This document shows, in pieces, positions 27,483 to 35,839 of a stretch of DNA of 64,000 nt (positions within the stretch are counted from its first letter, which is position 1; each line of letters opens with the position of its first letter). The notes under the pieces were generated by a model. That model saw nothing but the letters and a program-made list of their open reading frames with translations. It was not told where the DNA came from and searched no databases. The position numbers and the translations under genes were made by a program. The stretch covers positions 124,001 through 188,000 of the forward strand of contig CAKOWY010000001.1 of the NCBI GenBank assembly GCA_934129895.1, given 5' to 3'. This stretch comes from an uncultured Clostridia bacterium (GTDB lineage Bacteria > Bacillota > Clostridia > TANB77 > CAG-508).

Positions 27483-27734
27483 ATGCAAGACAAAGATTTA
27501 ATGGAAAATGAACTTCTTGTTGTTAAAGGAATTTGCGATCTATATTTACATGGTGCTATAGAATCAACAACAACTGAAGTTCATACAGCTTTTAAAGAAG
27601 CATTAAATGAAAGTTTAAATATTCAAAATAAGCTTTATAATTTAATGGCTGAAAAAGGTTGGTATCAAACAGATAATGCAGAACAACAAAAAATAACTGC
27701 TGCTGAGCAAAAATATTCTAGTCAAAATATTTAA
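27483..27734 (+). CDS. Spore coat protein, CotF-like
   Basis: An 83-residue helical protein with the CotF-like core: LMENELLVVKGICDLYLHGA, then a second helix ending LMAEKGWYQTDNAE. The MAEKGWY end is typical of CotF-family coat proteins. Two upstream in-frame ATGs (27462 and 27471) exist. The one at 27483 is chosen because the AAAGGA site lies upstream of it at a usable distance, whereas it overlaps or follows the other two. It is the second gene of a two-gene plus-strand operon ending at a strong hairpin. Confidence 0.85.
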   Translation: MQDKDLMENELLVVKGICDLYLHGAIESTTTEVHTAFKEALNESLNIQNKLYNLMAEKGWYQTDNAEQQKITAAEQKYSSQNI

Positions 27735-27735
27735 T

Positions 27736-27785
27736 AAAAAACTAGAAATTCTGTATAATTAAATATACAGAACTTCTAGTTTTTA
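27736..27785. terminator. Bidirectional terminator between cotF-like gene and rho
   Basis: A long stem (AAAAACTAGAA..TTCTGTATA pairing with TATACAGAA..TTCTAGTTTTT) around a short AT loop, with A and T runs at both ends. It serves the convergent cotF-like and rho genes. Confidence 0.88.
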
Positions 27786-29153
27786 ATTTTTATAATTTTT
27801 TAAATATGAATCCATTTTTTCTATAAATTCTTCATTATTTTTTGTTTGAGTCATTTGAGAAATAATTTGTTCTGTTACATCTGCAACAGGTAAATTATTT
27901 AATGCTTTTCTTAATGCAAAGACTGTTTCTAATTCTGGCTTTGTTAATAATAAATCTTCTCTTCTTGTTCCAGATTTGTTTATATCAATTGCAGGGAATA
28001 TACGTTTTTCTGATAATTTTCTATCTAAATGTACTTCCATATTTCCTGTTCCTTTAAATTCTTCAAATATAACATCATCCATTCTGCTTCCTGTTTCAAT
28101 CAAAGCTGTAGCAAGAATTGTTAAGCTTCCTCCATTTTCAATATTTCTTGCAGCTCCAAAAAATTTCTTTGGTTTATGTAATGCTGCAGGATCTAAACCA
28201 CCTGATAATGTTTTACCTGATGATGGCATAACTAAATTATATGCTCTTGCTAGTCTTGTAATACTATCTAACAATATAACAACATCTTTATTATGTTCTA
28301 TGATTCTTTTTGCTCTTTCAAGAACCATTTCTGCAACTTTAACATGATGTTCTGGCATTTCATCAAATGTTGAATATATAACTTGTCCTTTTATTGAACG
28401 TTTCATATCTGTTACTTCTTCTGGTCTTTCATCAATTAGTAATACTATTAATTCTACCTCTGGATTATTTTCAGAAATACTATTTGCAATTTTCTTTAAT
28501 AATGTTGTTTTTCCTACTTTGGGAGGAGCAACTATCATTCCTCTTTGACCTTTTCCAATTGGTGAAATTAAATCAATTATTCTCATTGCATATTCTGTTG
28601 GCTTTGTTTCTAATTTCAATCTTTCTTCTGGATAAATTGGTATTAATTCATCAAATCTTTTTCTTTTTGCTGCTTTTTCAGGATGTTCACCATTTACTTC
28701 TCCAACAAATATTAATGATGGGAATTTTTCTCCTTCTTTTGTTCTTGATATTCCTTTTATTATGTCTCCTGTATCTAACTTGAATCTTCTTATTTGTATT
28801 GGAGATATATATACATCTTTAGGACTTGATAAATAATTATCTCCTCTTAAAAATCCATATCCATCTGGCAATACTTCCAATATTCCTTCAACTATTTGGT
28901 CATCATCATTTGTTACTTTATATGTAACTGTTGAATCATCTAATTCATCTATTTGTTCATTATCTTCATTATCATATCTCATTTCTTCATCTTCTAATGT
29001 ATCTTCTTCAACTTGATTTGATTTAGATGATCTTTCTATTTGGTTTAATAATTCTACTAATTCTTCTTTCTTTAATTTTGAAATATTTTTTATATTATGT
29101 TCTTTGGCAAAATTTTTCAACTCTAATAATGTCATGTCCTCAAAATTTAACAT
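27783..29153 (-). CDS. rho: Transcription termination factor Rho
   Basis: A 456-residue hexameric RNA helicase. It has the N-terminal Rho helical domain (MTLLELKNFAKEHNIKNIS), an acidic linker (about 45-75), the RNA-binding CSD (LEVLPDGYGFLRGDNYLSS) and the ATPase with Walker A (APPKVGKTTLLKK), Walker B (VILLDSITRLARAYN) and the Q/R-loop region. AGGAGG ribosome site. It terminates at the shared hairpin. Confidence 0.97.
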   Translation of the reverse strand: MLNFEDMTLLELKNFAKEHNIKNISKLKKEELVELLNQIERSSKSNQVEEDTLEDEEMRYDNEDNEQIDELDDSTVTYKVTNDDDQIVEGILEVLPDGYGFLRGDNYLSSPKDVYISPIQIRRFKLDTGDIIKGISRTKEGEKFPSLIFVGEVNGEHPEKAAKRKRFDELIPIYPEERLKLETKPTEYAMRIIDLISPIGKGQRGMIVAPPKVGKTTLLKKIANSISENNPEVELIVLLIDERPEEVTDMKRSIKGQVIYSTFDEMPEHHVKVAEMVLERAKRIIEHNKDVVILLDSITRLARAYNLVMPSSGKTLSGGLDPAALHKPKKFFGAARNIENGGSLTILATALIETGSRMDDVIFEEFKGTGNMEVHLDRKLSEKRIFPAIDINKSGTRREDLLLTKPELETVFALRKALNNLPVADVTEQIISQMTQTKNNEEFIEKMDSYLKNYKN

Positions 29154-29214
29154 AACTACCTCCTAATTATTCTTTTTATATTTTACTTTTTTTGGATTTT
29201 TTTCTGAATTAATA

Positions 29215-29262
29215 ATAAAAAAATAATATAAATCCTCAAAACTTGAATGTTTTAAGGATTTA
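29215..29262 (-). terminator. Terminator of the yabP-yabQ-divIC operon
   Basis: A 13-bp stem (AAATCCTTAAAAC / GTTTTGAGGATTT, one G-U pair) with a 6-base loop, then a T-rich run on the minus strand. It overlaps the divIC stop codon. Confidence 0.85.
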
Positions 29263-29541
29263 CATATTACTATCGATATAAACTCTTTCGTTTTGTAAAT
29301 ACATTCCTAGTTTTTCACGTGCTATCTTTTCTATATATTCTGCTGAATTTGATTTATTGATTTCATCTTCTAAATTTTGTTTGTTTTGATTTAATTCGTT
29401 TTGTGCTACTTCTATTTTTGTTGATAATTGCTTCATTTCGTTTTTATATTGATCTATATTTATTTGCTGTTTTATTAATACTATTGCCCAAACTATAAGT
29501 GCAATAATAAAAGCAACTATTAGTAATCTGTTTTTCTTCAT
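29260..29541 (-). CDS. divIC: Septum formation initiator, DivIC/FtsB family
   Basis: A 93-residue bitopic protein with a membrane helix at about residues 5-24, a coiled coil (about 28-70) and the conserved end YIEKIAREKLGMYLQNERVYI. It is part of the divisome with FtsL and DivIB. It lies in the usual yabP-yabQ-divIC order of spore-formers, 35 bases after yabQ. Confidence 0.92.
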   Translation of the reverse strand: MKKNRLLIVAFIIALIVWAIVLIKQQINIDQYKNEMKQLSTKIEVAQNELNQNKQNLEDEINKSNSAEYIEKIAREKLGMYLQNERVYIDSNM

Positions 29542-29576
29542 CTGTACTCTCCATCTTTTTATTTACTATAATTATA

Positions 29577-30002
29577 TTATTCGTCATTACTCTTTAAATT
29601 CCCCTTTTTATTCTTAAAATTTATTAATTTTTTTACAATTTTTATTGTTGTTTTTATAGGAATTTTAAATATTTTTGAAATAAAATTTATTATAAACTTT
29701 ACTTTTTGCAAAATAAATGAATTTATTTTTATGAATATAGAACTTAATGTTAATGTATATATTAATGCTCCCATTATTATTCCAATTATCATAAATATTC
29801 TTATTTCACCATTATTAAAAAAATATATGTTATATAGAATTATTATTCCAGCAATAAGCCAGTATATTACATCTTCAATACAAGTTAAAAAATCTGATGT
29901 CTTAAATGTTTTTCTTATTGCTCTAAAAAAATCAAATAATATTCCTAATATAACCCCTGTTATTGAAAAAACTAGAAATAAAAAAGCTTGATTTTCTATC
30001 AT
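29577..30002 (-). CDS. yabQ: Spore cortex biosynthesis protein YabQ
   Basis: A 141-residue protein with several membrane helices in the first 100 residues and the YabQ-type start (FLFLVFSITGVILGILFDFF, then RAIRKTF), followed by a basic tail. YabQ is made in the mother cell and is needed for the spore cortex. It lies 14 bases after yabP, in the standard order. Confidence 0.92.
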   Translation of the reverse strand: MIENQAFLFLVFSITGVILGILFDFFRAIRKTFKTSDFLTCIEDVIYWLIAGIIILYNIYFFNNGEIRIFMIIGIIMGALIYTLTLSSIFIKINSFILQKVKFIINFISKIFKIPIKTTIKIVKKLINFKNKKGNLKSNDE

Positions 30003-30016
30003 TTTATTCCTTTCTG

Positions 30017-30319
30017 CTATTTGAATATTTTACTTAATAATGATGTTCCATTATTTTTTTCTTGATTTTTTTGACTATATGTTAAACTTGAAATTTCTCC
30101 TTCAATTATTACTTCTGATGTATCTAAACTCAATTTGTTTATTCTTATTTTTTCACCTTTTACAGTAAGTAATCCCAACTCTGTATCTACCATTACCACT
30201 TGATCATCAAAACTTAACACATCATTTACACCAGAAATACTCAATTTTTCTCTATTTTCTAACAATAAATTTTGAATAACATTAGTATTCATATTTATAT
30301 TTTTTCTCTCTTCTACCAT
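30017..30319 (-). CDS. yabP: Sporulation protein YabP
   Basis: A 100-residue protein with the YabP/YqfC pattern: REKLSISGVNDVLSFDDQVV, then LLTVKGEKIRINKLSLD and VIIEGEISSLTY. First gene of yabP-yabQ-divIC. The S4-domain and HU genes often found upstream in Clostridia are absent; a GC-rich micro-island lies there instead. Confidence 0.92.
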   Translation of the reverse strand: MVEERKNINMNTNVIQNLLLENREKLSISGVNDVLSFDDQVVMVDTELGLLTVKGEKIRINKLSLDTSEVIIEGEISSLTYSQKNQEKNNGTSLLSKIFK

Positions 30320-30384
30320 AATTTAATATCATCCTTTCACTCCTATACTAAATTATAATATGCTAAATATTTTAATTTTAGAAC

Positions 30385-30438
30385 ACATAAAAGGCGGTTG
30401 CACCGATTTCTTAAGTAAGTAATCGGTGCAACCGCCTT
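30385..30438 (-). terminator. GC-rich 18-bp perfect hairpin terminator
   Basis: An uninterrupted 18-bp inverted repeat: AAGGCGGTTGCACCGATT at 30391-30408 and its complement at 30421-30438, with a 12-base loop. On the minus strand it is followed by TTTTATG. It is far richer in G+C than anything around it and ends the micro-island that includes the 46-codon frame. Confidence 0.8.
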
Positions 30439-30458
30439 CATCTTGCTAGAAAAACTTT

Positions 30459-30599
30459 TTATTGGGTAACATCATCTCTTTCACACTGACCAAGCTTGGC
30501 TTTTGCCTCATCAGAAACCATCTGAGCACTGCTCATAGATAATTTAACCAATGTAATGCGCTTCACATTGGGATTTTCGATAATTCCAATGTCAGCCAA
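30459..30599 (-). CDS. Possible 46-codon small gene in GC-rich micro-island
   Basis: The stretch between valS and yabP holds a frame opening at TTG (30599). It begins MADIGIIENPNVKRITLVKL, has SSAQMVSDEAKAKLGQCER after the next few residues, and ends at a TAA just before the GC-rich hairpin. Codon choice (CCC, CGC, GCC, CAG) is unlike the genome. No good ribosome site precedes the TTG, and a small hairpin (30598-30619) that may end valS overlaps the start. It may be a real small gene of foreign origin or the tail of a lost one. No family recognised. Confidence 0.4.
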   Translation of the reverse strand: MADIGIIENPNVKRITLVKLSMSSAQMVSDEAKAKLGQCERDDVTQ

Positions 30600-30663
30600 A
30601 AGCGAATTTTATCGCTCTTATATATTATTTTTTCGCCAAACAATTATTATGTCAATTTTATAT

Positions 30664-33309
30664 TTATTTCAACCTTTCTTCAAGATTTTTTAACATATTT
30701 TGATATTTTTCAAGTTTTGCTTTTTCTTCATTAATTTTAGTTTCTGGAGCTTTATTAACAAATCCTGGATTTGAAAGCATTTTACTTGCTCTTTCAATTT
30801 CTGCAATAACCTTTCTCTTTTCTTCTTCCATACGTTTTCTTTCTTCTTCAATATCAACAAGTTCTTCAAATGGAATATATAATTCAATTCCATCTGTTAT
30901 GATTGATAATGCATTTTGTGCAATTCCTTCTTTGTTTTCTTGAACTTTGATATTTTCACTATATCCTAATTTCTTTAAAAATCCTTCAGATTGATTTATT
31001 AAATCTTTATATTTTGTTGTTACAAATATTAATTCTGTCTTTTTTGATGGATGTACATTTGAACTTGCTCTTAAATTACGAATTCCTATAATTAATTCTT
31101 TTAATTTTTCAATTTCTTCTTCATCAGCTTTAAAATTATATTTTTCATCAAATTGTGGGAATTTTGAAATCATTATACTTTCATCAATATTAAATAATTG
31201 TAAATATATTTCTTCTGTTATAAATGGCATAATTGGATGTAATAATTTTAATGAATTCATTAATACTTCATTTAATGTTACTTGTGCCATTAATTTGCTT
31301 TCTTTATCATCACCATATAAACGTGTTTTTACAATTTCTATATACCAATCACAGAATTCATTCCATATAAAGTCATATATTTTTTGTGTTGCAACTCCTA
31401 AATCATAATTTGTAATATTTTCATTTACTTCTTTTGATAATGTATTTAATTTTGATATTATCCATTTATCTTCTTTAGCTAATTTCGCTGTATCAATTTC
31501 ATCTAATTTTGGTAATTTTTCAACACCATCTAAATTCATTAATACGAATTTTGCAGCATTCCATAATTTATTTGCAAAATTTGATGCTTGTTCTAGTTTT
31601 TCTGGCATATATCTTATGTCATTTCCGGCTGAAATTCCTAGAATTAATGAAAATCTTAATGCATCTGTACTATATTGGTCAATAACTTCTAATGGGTCTA
31701 TTCCATTTCCTAATGATTTTGACATTTTTCTACCTTGGCTATCTCTTACAATACCATGTATTAATATATCACTAAATGGCTTTTGTTTCATACATTCTAA
31801 TCCAGAAAATATCATTCTTGCTACCCAGAAGAATATTATGTCATATCCTGTTACTAATACATTTGTTGGATAAAATGTTTTTAAATCTTCACTATCCATA
31901 TTAGGCCAGCCAAGTGTTGAGAATGGCCATAATGCTGAACTAAACCATGTATCAAGAGAATCTTCATCTTGATGTAATTTTGTTGAACCACATTTTTCAC
32001 ATTTTTCTGGTGCTGTTTTACTTACATTTATATGTCCACATTCATCACAATAATATGCTGGTATTCTATGTCCCCACCATAATTGACGTGATATACACCA
32101 ATCTTGAATATTTTCCATCCAGTTAAAATATGTTTTTTCATATCTCTTTGGAATAAATTTTATATCATCATCTTTAACTGCTTTTATTGCTGGTTCTGCT
32201 AATTCTTTCATTTTTACAAACCATTGATTTGATATTCTTGGTTCTACTGTGTTATGACATCTATAACATTTTCCAACATTATGTGTATAATCTTCTGTTT
32301 TAACAAGTGCACCTATTTCTTCTAGTTTTTTTACTATTAGTTTACGTGCTTCTAATGTTGTTAATCCTTTATATTCTGGTATTAAGTCTCCCATTATTGA
32401 TGAATCATCAAATACTTCTACTATTTCTAGATTATGTCTTAATCCTGCTTGATAGTCATTCATATCATGTGCTGGTGTTATTTTTACACAACCTGTTCCA
32501 AAATCTTTTTCTACAAAGTCATCTGCAATTATTGGAATTTCTTTATTCATAATTGGTAATATACATGTTTTTCCGATTATATCTTTATATCTTTCATCTT
32601 CTGGATGTACTGCAACAGCACTATCTCCTAGCATTGTTTCAGGTCTTGTTGTTGCAACTATTACATATCTGTCTGTTCCTTTTATTTGATATCTTATATG
32701 CCATAAATGTGATGATTCTTCTTCAAATTCAACTTCTGCATCTGATAATGATGTATGACATGATGGACACCAGTTTATCATTCTTGTTCCTTTATATATT
32801 AGTCCTTTTTTATATAAATTTACAAATTGTTCTAATACAGCTTGTGATAATCCTTCGTCCATTGTAAATCTTGAACGTTCCCAATCACATGAACAACCTA
32901 ATTTACGTTGTTGTTTTTGGATTGTTCCTCCATATTCTTTTGTCCAAGCCCATGCTCTTTCTAAGAATTGTTCTCTTGTTATATCGGCTTTTGTTAATCC
33001 TTCTTCTTTTTTCATTTTTTCTACAACTTTTACTTCTGTTGCAATTGCTGCATGGTCTGTTCCTGGTACCCATAATGTGTTATATCCACACATTCTTTTA
33101 TATCTTATTAACATATCTTGCATTGTTCCATCTAATGCATGTCCCATGTGTAATTTTCCTGTTACATTTGGTGGTGGCATTACTATACAAAAACTTTCTT
33201 TTCTTTTATCCATTGATGGCTTGAAATAGCCTTTCTTTTCCCATTCATTATATAAATTTTCTTCAAATTCTTTTGGATTATATTTATCCATTAATTTATG
33301 ATTACTCAT
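30664..33309 (-). CDS. valS: Valyl-tRNA synthetase
   Basis: A class I synthetase of 881 residues that charges tRNA-Val. Visible are the HIGH motif (PPPNVTGKLHMGHAL), KMSKS (GRKMSKSLGNG), editing-domain elements (VATTRPETMLGD), zinc-type cysteine pairs (WCPSCHTSLSDAE; CDECGH...CEKCGS) and the C-terminal coiled coil typical of ValRS. The start at 33309 is set by the AAGGAG site; the longer frame (33366) overlaps the upstream gene. It lies 16 bases after the epimerase-like gene, under a T-box with a valine (GUA) specifier. Confidence 0.97.
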   Translation of the reverse strand: MSNHKLMDKYNPKEFEENLYNEWEKKGYFKPSMDKRKESFCIVMPPPNVTGKLHMGHALDGTMQDMLIRYKRMCGYNTLWVPGTDHAAIATEVKVVEKMKKEEGLTKADITREQFLERAWAWTKEYGGTIQKQQRKLGCSCDWERSRFTMDEGLSQAVLEQFVNLYKKGLIYKGTRMINWCPSCHTSLSDAEVEFEEESSHLWHIRYQIKGTDRYVIVATTRPETMLGDSAVAVHPEDERYKDIIGKTCILPIMNKEIPIIADDFVEKDFGTGCVKITPAHDMNDYQAGLRHNLEIVEVFDDSSIMGDLIPEYKGLTTLEARKLIVKKLEEIGALVKTEDYTHNVGKCYRCHNTVEPRISNQWFVKMKELAEPAIKAVKDDDIKFIPKRYEKTYFNWMENIQDWCISRQLWWGHRIPAYYCDECGHINVSKTAPEKCEKCGSTKLHQDEDSLDTWFSSALWPFSTLGWPNMDSEDLKTFYPTNVLVTGYDIIFFWVARMIFSGLECMKQKPFSDILIHGIVRDSQGRKMSKSLGNGIDPLEVIDQYSTDALRFSLILGISAGNDIRYMPEKLEQASNFANKLWNAAKFVLMNLDGVEKLPKLDEIDTAKLAKEDKWIISKLNTLSKEVNENITNYDLGVATQKIYDFIWNEFCDWYIEIVKTRLYGDDKESKLMAQVTLNEVLMNSLKLLHPIMPFITEEIYLQLFNIDESIMISKFPQFDEKYNFKADEEEIEKLKELIIGIRNLRASSNVHPSKKTELIFVTTKYKDLINQSEGFLKKLGYSENIKVQENKEGIAQNALSIITDGIELYIPFEELVDIEEERKRMEEEKRKVIAEIERASKMLSNPGFVNKAPETKINEEKAKLEKYQNMLKNLEERLK

Positions 33310-33325
33310 ATCTTTTCTCTCCTTT

Positions 33326-34144
33326 TTAATAAAATTTAACAATATATTTACAAGAATATATTTCATCTGGTTCTATTGATAAAATATTTTCTTTTTCTTT
33401 ATAAATTTGATTACTATCAATTTTGTCTGCTGTATTTTGCCATGGTTCTATACAGACGAATGGTGCTCCTTTTTTTGACCATAATGCTAAATATGGAAAA
33501 TCTGTAAAGTCAAATTCTAATATTTTTTTATTAGTATTTCTATTTTGTAATACTACTTTATTTGATTTTATATTTTTCATTATTATTGCATCATTTTCAA
33601 ATATGTTTTCTGTTAAATGAATCTTATTTTCTTTTAAGATATTTGTGGCTTTTTCTGTATCTATTAATCCATTTTTTAATTTTAGAAATTCTATATTTTC
33701 TTCATTTTGTTCAAATATTATCTCATAATCCCCTGTACTATAATCGCATTTAAATGCAGGATGTCCTCCTATACCGAAATAAATTTTTTTATTATCTATA
33801 TTTTTTACTTCATAAGTTACTTGAAGTGCATCTCCTACAATCTTATATATAACATGTAGTTCAAATTTATATGGATATTTTTCTAATGTTTGTTCATTAT
33901 ATTTTAATACATAATGATTTTCTTCTATTTCTTCAAATTCCATATCTCTTGCAAATCCATGTTGAGACATTTCATATATTTTTCCTTCTATTTGTGTTTT
34001 TCCATCTTTTATTTGTCCTACTATTGGAAATAATATTGGTGATTGTCTATTCCAAAATGTTTTTCCATCAAATAACATTTCATTTTCATCTTTTAAGATA
34101 CTTGTTAATTCTGCACCTTGTTTTTTAGATTTTATTTTTAACAT
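33326..34144 (-). CDS. Aldose 1-epimerase family protein (LacX-like)
   Basis: A 272-residue galactose-mutarotase-like protein: LKDENEMLFDG, FPIVGQIKDGK, MSQHGFARDMEF, YFGIGGHPAFKCD, PFVCIEPWQNTADK. The histidines of HGFARD and GGHPAF and the glutamate of CIEPW fit the epimerase active site. It is the first gene after a T-box leader and precedes valS by 16 bases, so a sugar enzyme appears to be under tRNA-Val control. The substrate sugar is not known. Confidence 0.9.
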   Translation of the reverse strand: MLKIKSKKQGAELTSILKDENEMLFDGKTFWNRQSPILFPIVGQIKDGKTQIEGKIYEMSQHGFARDMEFEEIEENHYVLKYNEQTLEKYPYKFELHVIYKIVGDALQVTYEVKNIDNKKIYFGIGGHPAFKCDYSTGDYEIIFEQNEENIEFLKLKNGLIDTEKATNILKENKIHLTENIFENDAIIMKNIKSNKVVLQNRNTNKKILEFDFTDFPYLALWSKKGAPFVCIEPWQNTADKIDSNQIYKEKENILSIEPDEIYSCKYIVKFY

Positions 34145-34166
34145 TATAAAAATTCCTCCCTTTATA

Positions 34167-34417
34167 AAAAAATGAACTCACTCTTATGTTTTCACATAAG
34201 GGCGAGTTCTATATCTCACGGTACCACCTTAATTATTATCTTTTTTGATAATTTCTCATTTTGCTTTAACGCAGCATTACGAATAATCTTACTACCATTT
34301 CAGATTATCAACTCAAAAGCTACCTTCCATTTGTCTTTATTTAAGAAGCTTTCAGCCCACGACTTCTTTTCTCTACAAATAGTTCAAATGTACTCTTCTT
34401 TTTCTTCGTTTTTTATA
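34167..34417 (-). promoter_or_regulatory. T-box riboswitch with valine (GUA) specifier
   Basis: On the minus strand the leader contains AAGAAGAGTAC (stem I start), GTGGGCTGAAAG (stem I distal loop), GGAAGGTAGCTTTTGAGT with the likely specifier GTA at 34323-34321, and the T-box AAGGTGGTACCGTG at 34230-34217. These are followed by a terminator stem (34174-34209: GAACTCGCCC... with its partner) and seven Ts. Uncharged tRNA-Val should pair at both sites and allow read-through into the epimerase-valS operon. Confidence 0.93.
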
Positions 34418-34424
34418 TGTTATT

Positions 34425-34453
34425 ATATTATCACTTTTTTATGTGAATTGCAA
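34425..34453 (-). promoter_or_regulatory. Promoter for T-box/epimerase/valS operon
   Basis: TTGCAA, a 17-base spacer and TAATAT on the minus strand, ending just before the T-box leader. Transcription should start near 34417. Confidence 0.6.
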
Positions 34454-34462
34454 TAGTTTTTA

Positions 34463-35716
34463 TTACTTTTTCACAATCCATTCCTTTCCATCAACAATTT
34501 TTGAAATCATCATTGATGATGCTGTATCTCCAACTACATTTAACATTGTTGCTGGTGCATCTATTATTGTTGCAATTATTGTTAATATTGGTAATGCTGC
34601 TGTTGGACAGCCTAACATTGTAATTATTAACATTTCTGAAATTGTTCCTCCACCAATTGGAACTGCTGTTACTAATAATGTTGATACTAAAGCTATTGCT
34701 AATATTCCTAATATGCCTGTTCCTGTTGATACATTCATTCCAAATAAACATACTAAAAACATTATTTTAAAAACTGAACCTATTATAGATCCATCTTTAT
34801 GAAAGCTTGTTCCTAATGGTATTGCTGTTTCTGCAACATCTTCTGGAACTCCAATCTTTTTACTACATTCTATATTTACTGGAATTGATGCTGCACTTGA
34901 ACATGTTCCAAGTGCTGTTGCAGTTGCTGGTAATACATTTTTCCAATATAACCTTATTCCCTTTTTGCCACCTGCAACAAATGCATATATAGAATATATT
35001 ATTAAATAATATAAAATTGATACAATTGTATATATTACAAATGTTTTTAAATATCCTACAACAATCATTTCTCCAAAACTTCCAACTAATGCTGCAAAAT
35101 AACAACCTAATCCTATAGGAGCATAATACATTATTAGTTTTACAACATTATTTATTATTTCATTTGCAGATTCTAAAAAATCTACAACAGGCTTTGATTT
35201 TTCTCCTGTAATATTTATTGCTAATCCAAAAATAATTGAAAATACTAATAATGCTATTATATTATCTTTAGATAATAATTTTGTAAAATCATTTACAGTT
35301 AACAAACTTGCTGTTCTTTTTAATATGCCTATTTCTTCATTTTCTTGTGTTTCTTCATCTGTTGTTTCTTGTAATGACTGCTTTATTTTTTCACCATCTT
35401 CTGGTTTTACTAATTTTATAAAATATGTACTAGCAAATCCTATTAAAACCGCTATTATTGATGTTATTATAAATACTAAAAATGTTGCACCTACTATTTT
35501 TCCAAGTCTTTTTGGTGATTTCATTTTTGATATTGATGTTGTAATTGTTAAGAATATTAATGGTGTTATAACTACTAGTAATAAATTCAAAAATATGTCT
35601 CCTAAAGGACTTAAAACTGTTGCTTTTTCTTTAAATATAAATCCCACAATTGCTCCTATTATTATTGATACTAATAATATAATTGTTGATTTGTAGTTTG
35701 ATAATATTTTTTTCAT
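34463..35716 (-). CDS. Dicarboxylate/amino acid:cation symporter (DAACS family)
   Basis: A 417-residue membrane transporter with the elevator-type glutamate/aspartate/serine-threonine symporter layout. It has eight membrane helices, the helical-hairpin serine-rich loop (GTCSSAASIPVNIECSKK) and the later PLGTSFHKDGSIIG and PIGGGTISEMLI motifs of the substrate-binding core. An acidic loop (about residues 105-130) lies between helices 3 and 4. It probably takes up an acidic or small neutral amino acid with sodium or protons. Monocistronic, between the T-box operon and htpG. Confidence 0.92.
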   Translation of the reverse strand: MKKILSNYKSTIILLVSIIIGAIVGFIFKEKATVLSPLGDIFLNLLLVVITPLIFLTITTSISKMKSPKRLGKIVGATFLVFIITSIIAVLIGFASTYFIKLVKPEDGEKIKQSLQETTDEETQENEEIGILKRTASLLTVNDFTKLLSKDNIIALLVFSIIFGLAINITGEKSKPVVDFLESANEIINNVVKLIMYYAPIGLGCYFAALVGSFGEMIVVGYLKTFVIYTIVSILYYLIIYSIYAFVAGGKKGIRLYWKNVLPATATALGTCSSAASIPVNIECSKKIGVPEDVAETAIPLGTSFHKDGSIIGSVFKIMFLVCLFGMNVSTGTGILGILAIALVSTLLVTAVPIGGGTISEMLIITMLGCPTAALPILTIIATIIDAPATMLNVVGDTASSMMISKIVDGKEWIVKK

Positions 35717-35799
35717 AATTATCTTATCATCTCCTTTTTACAAATTTATCCTATCACAATTTTATGCCATTTTCAATAAAATATTTATTATTCTTATTA

Positions 35800-35832
35800 A
35801 AATAAAAGAGATAAGATTTTTAGTCTTACCCC
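35800..35832 (-). terminator. Terminator downstream of htpG
   Basis: A 9-bp stem with two G-U pairs (GGGGTAAGA / TCTTATCTC), a CTAAAAA-type loop, then TTTTATTTT on the minus strand, just after the htpG stop. Confidence 0.7.
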
Positions 35833-35839
35833 TTTCAAA

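Noticed and set aside
30690..30893. A 67-codon minus-strand frame within valS
   Set aside because: It is an out-of-frame shadow of the valS C-terminal coiled coil.
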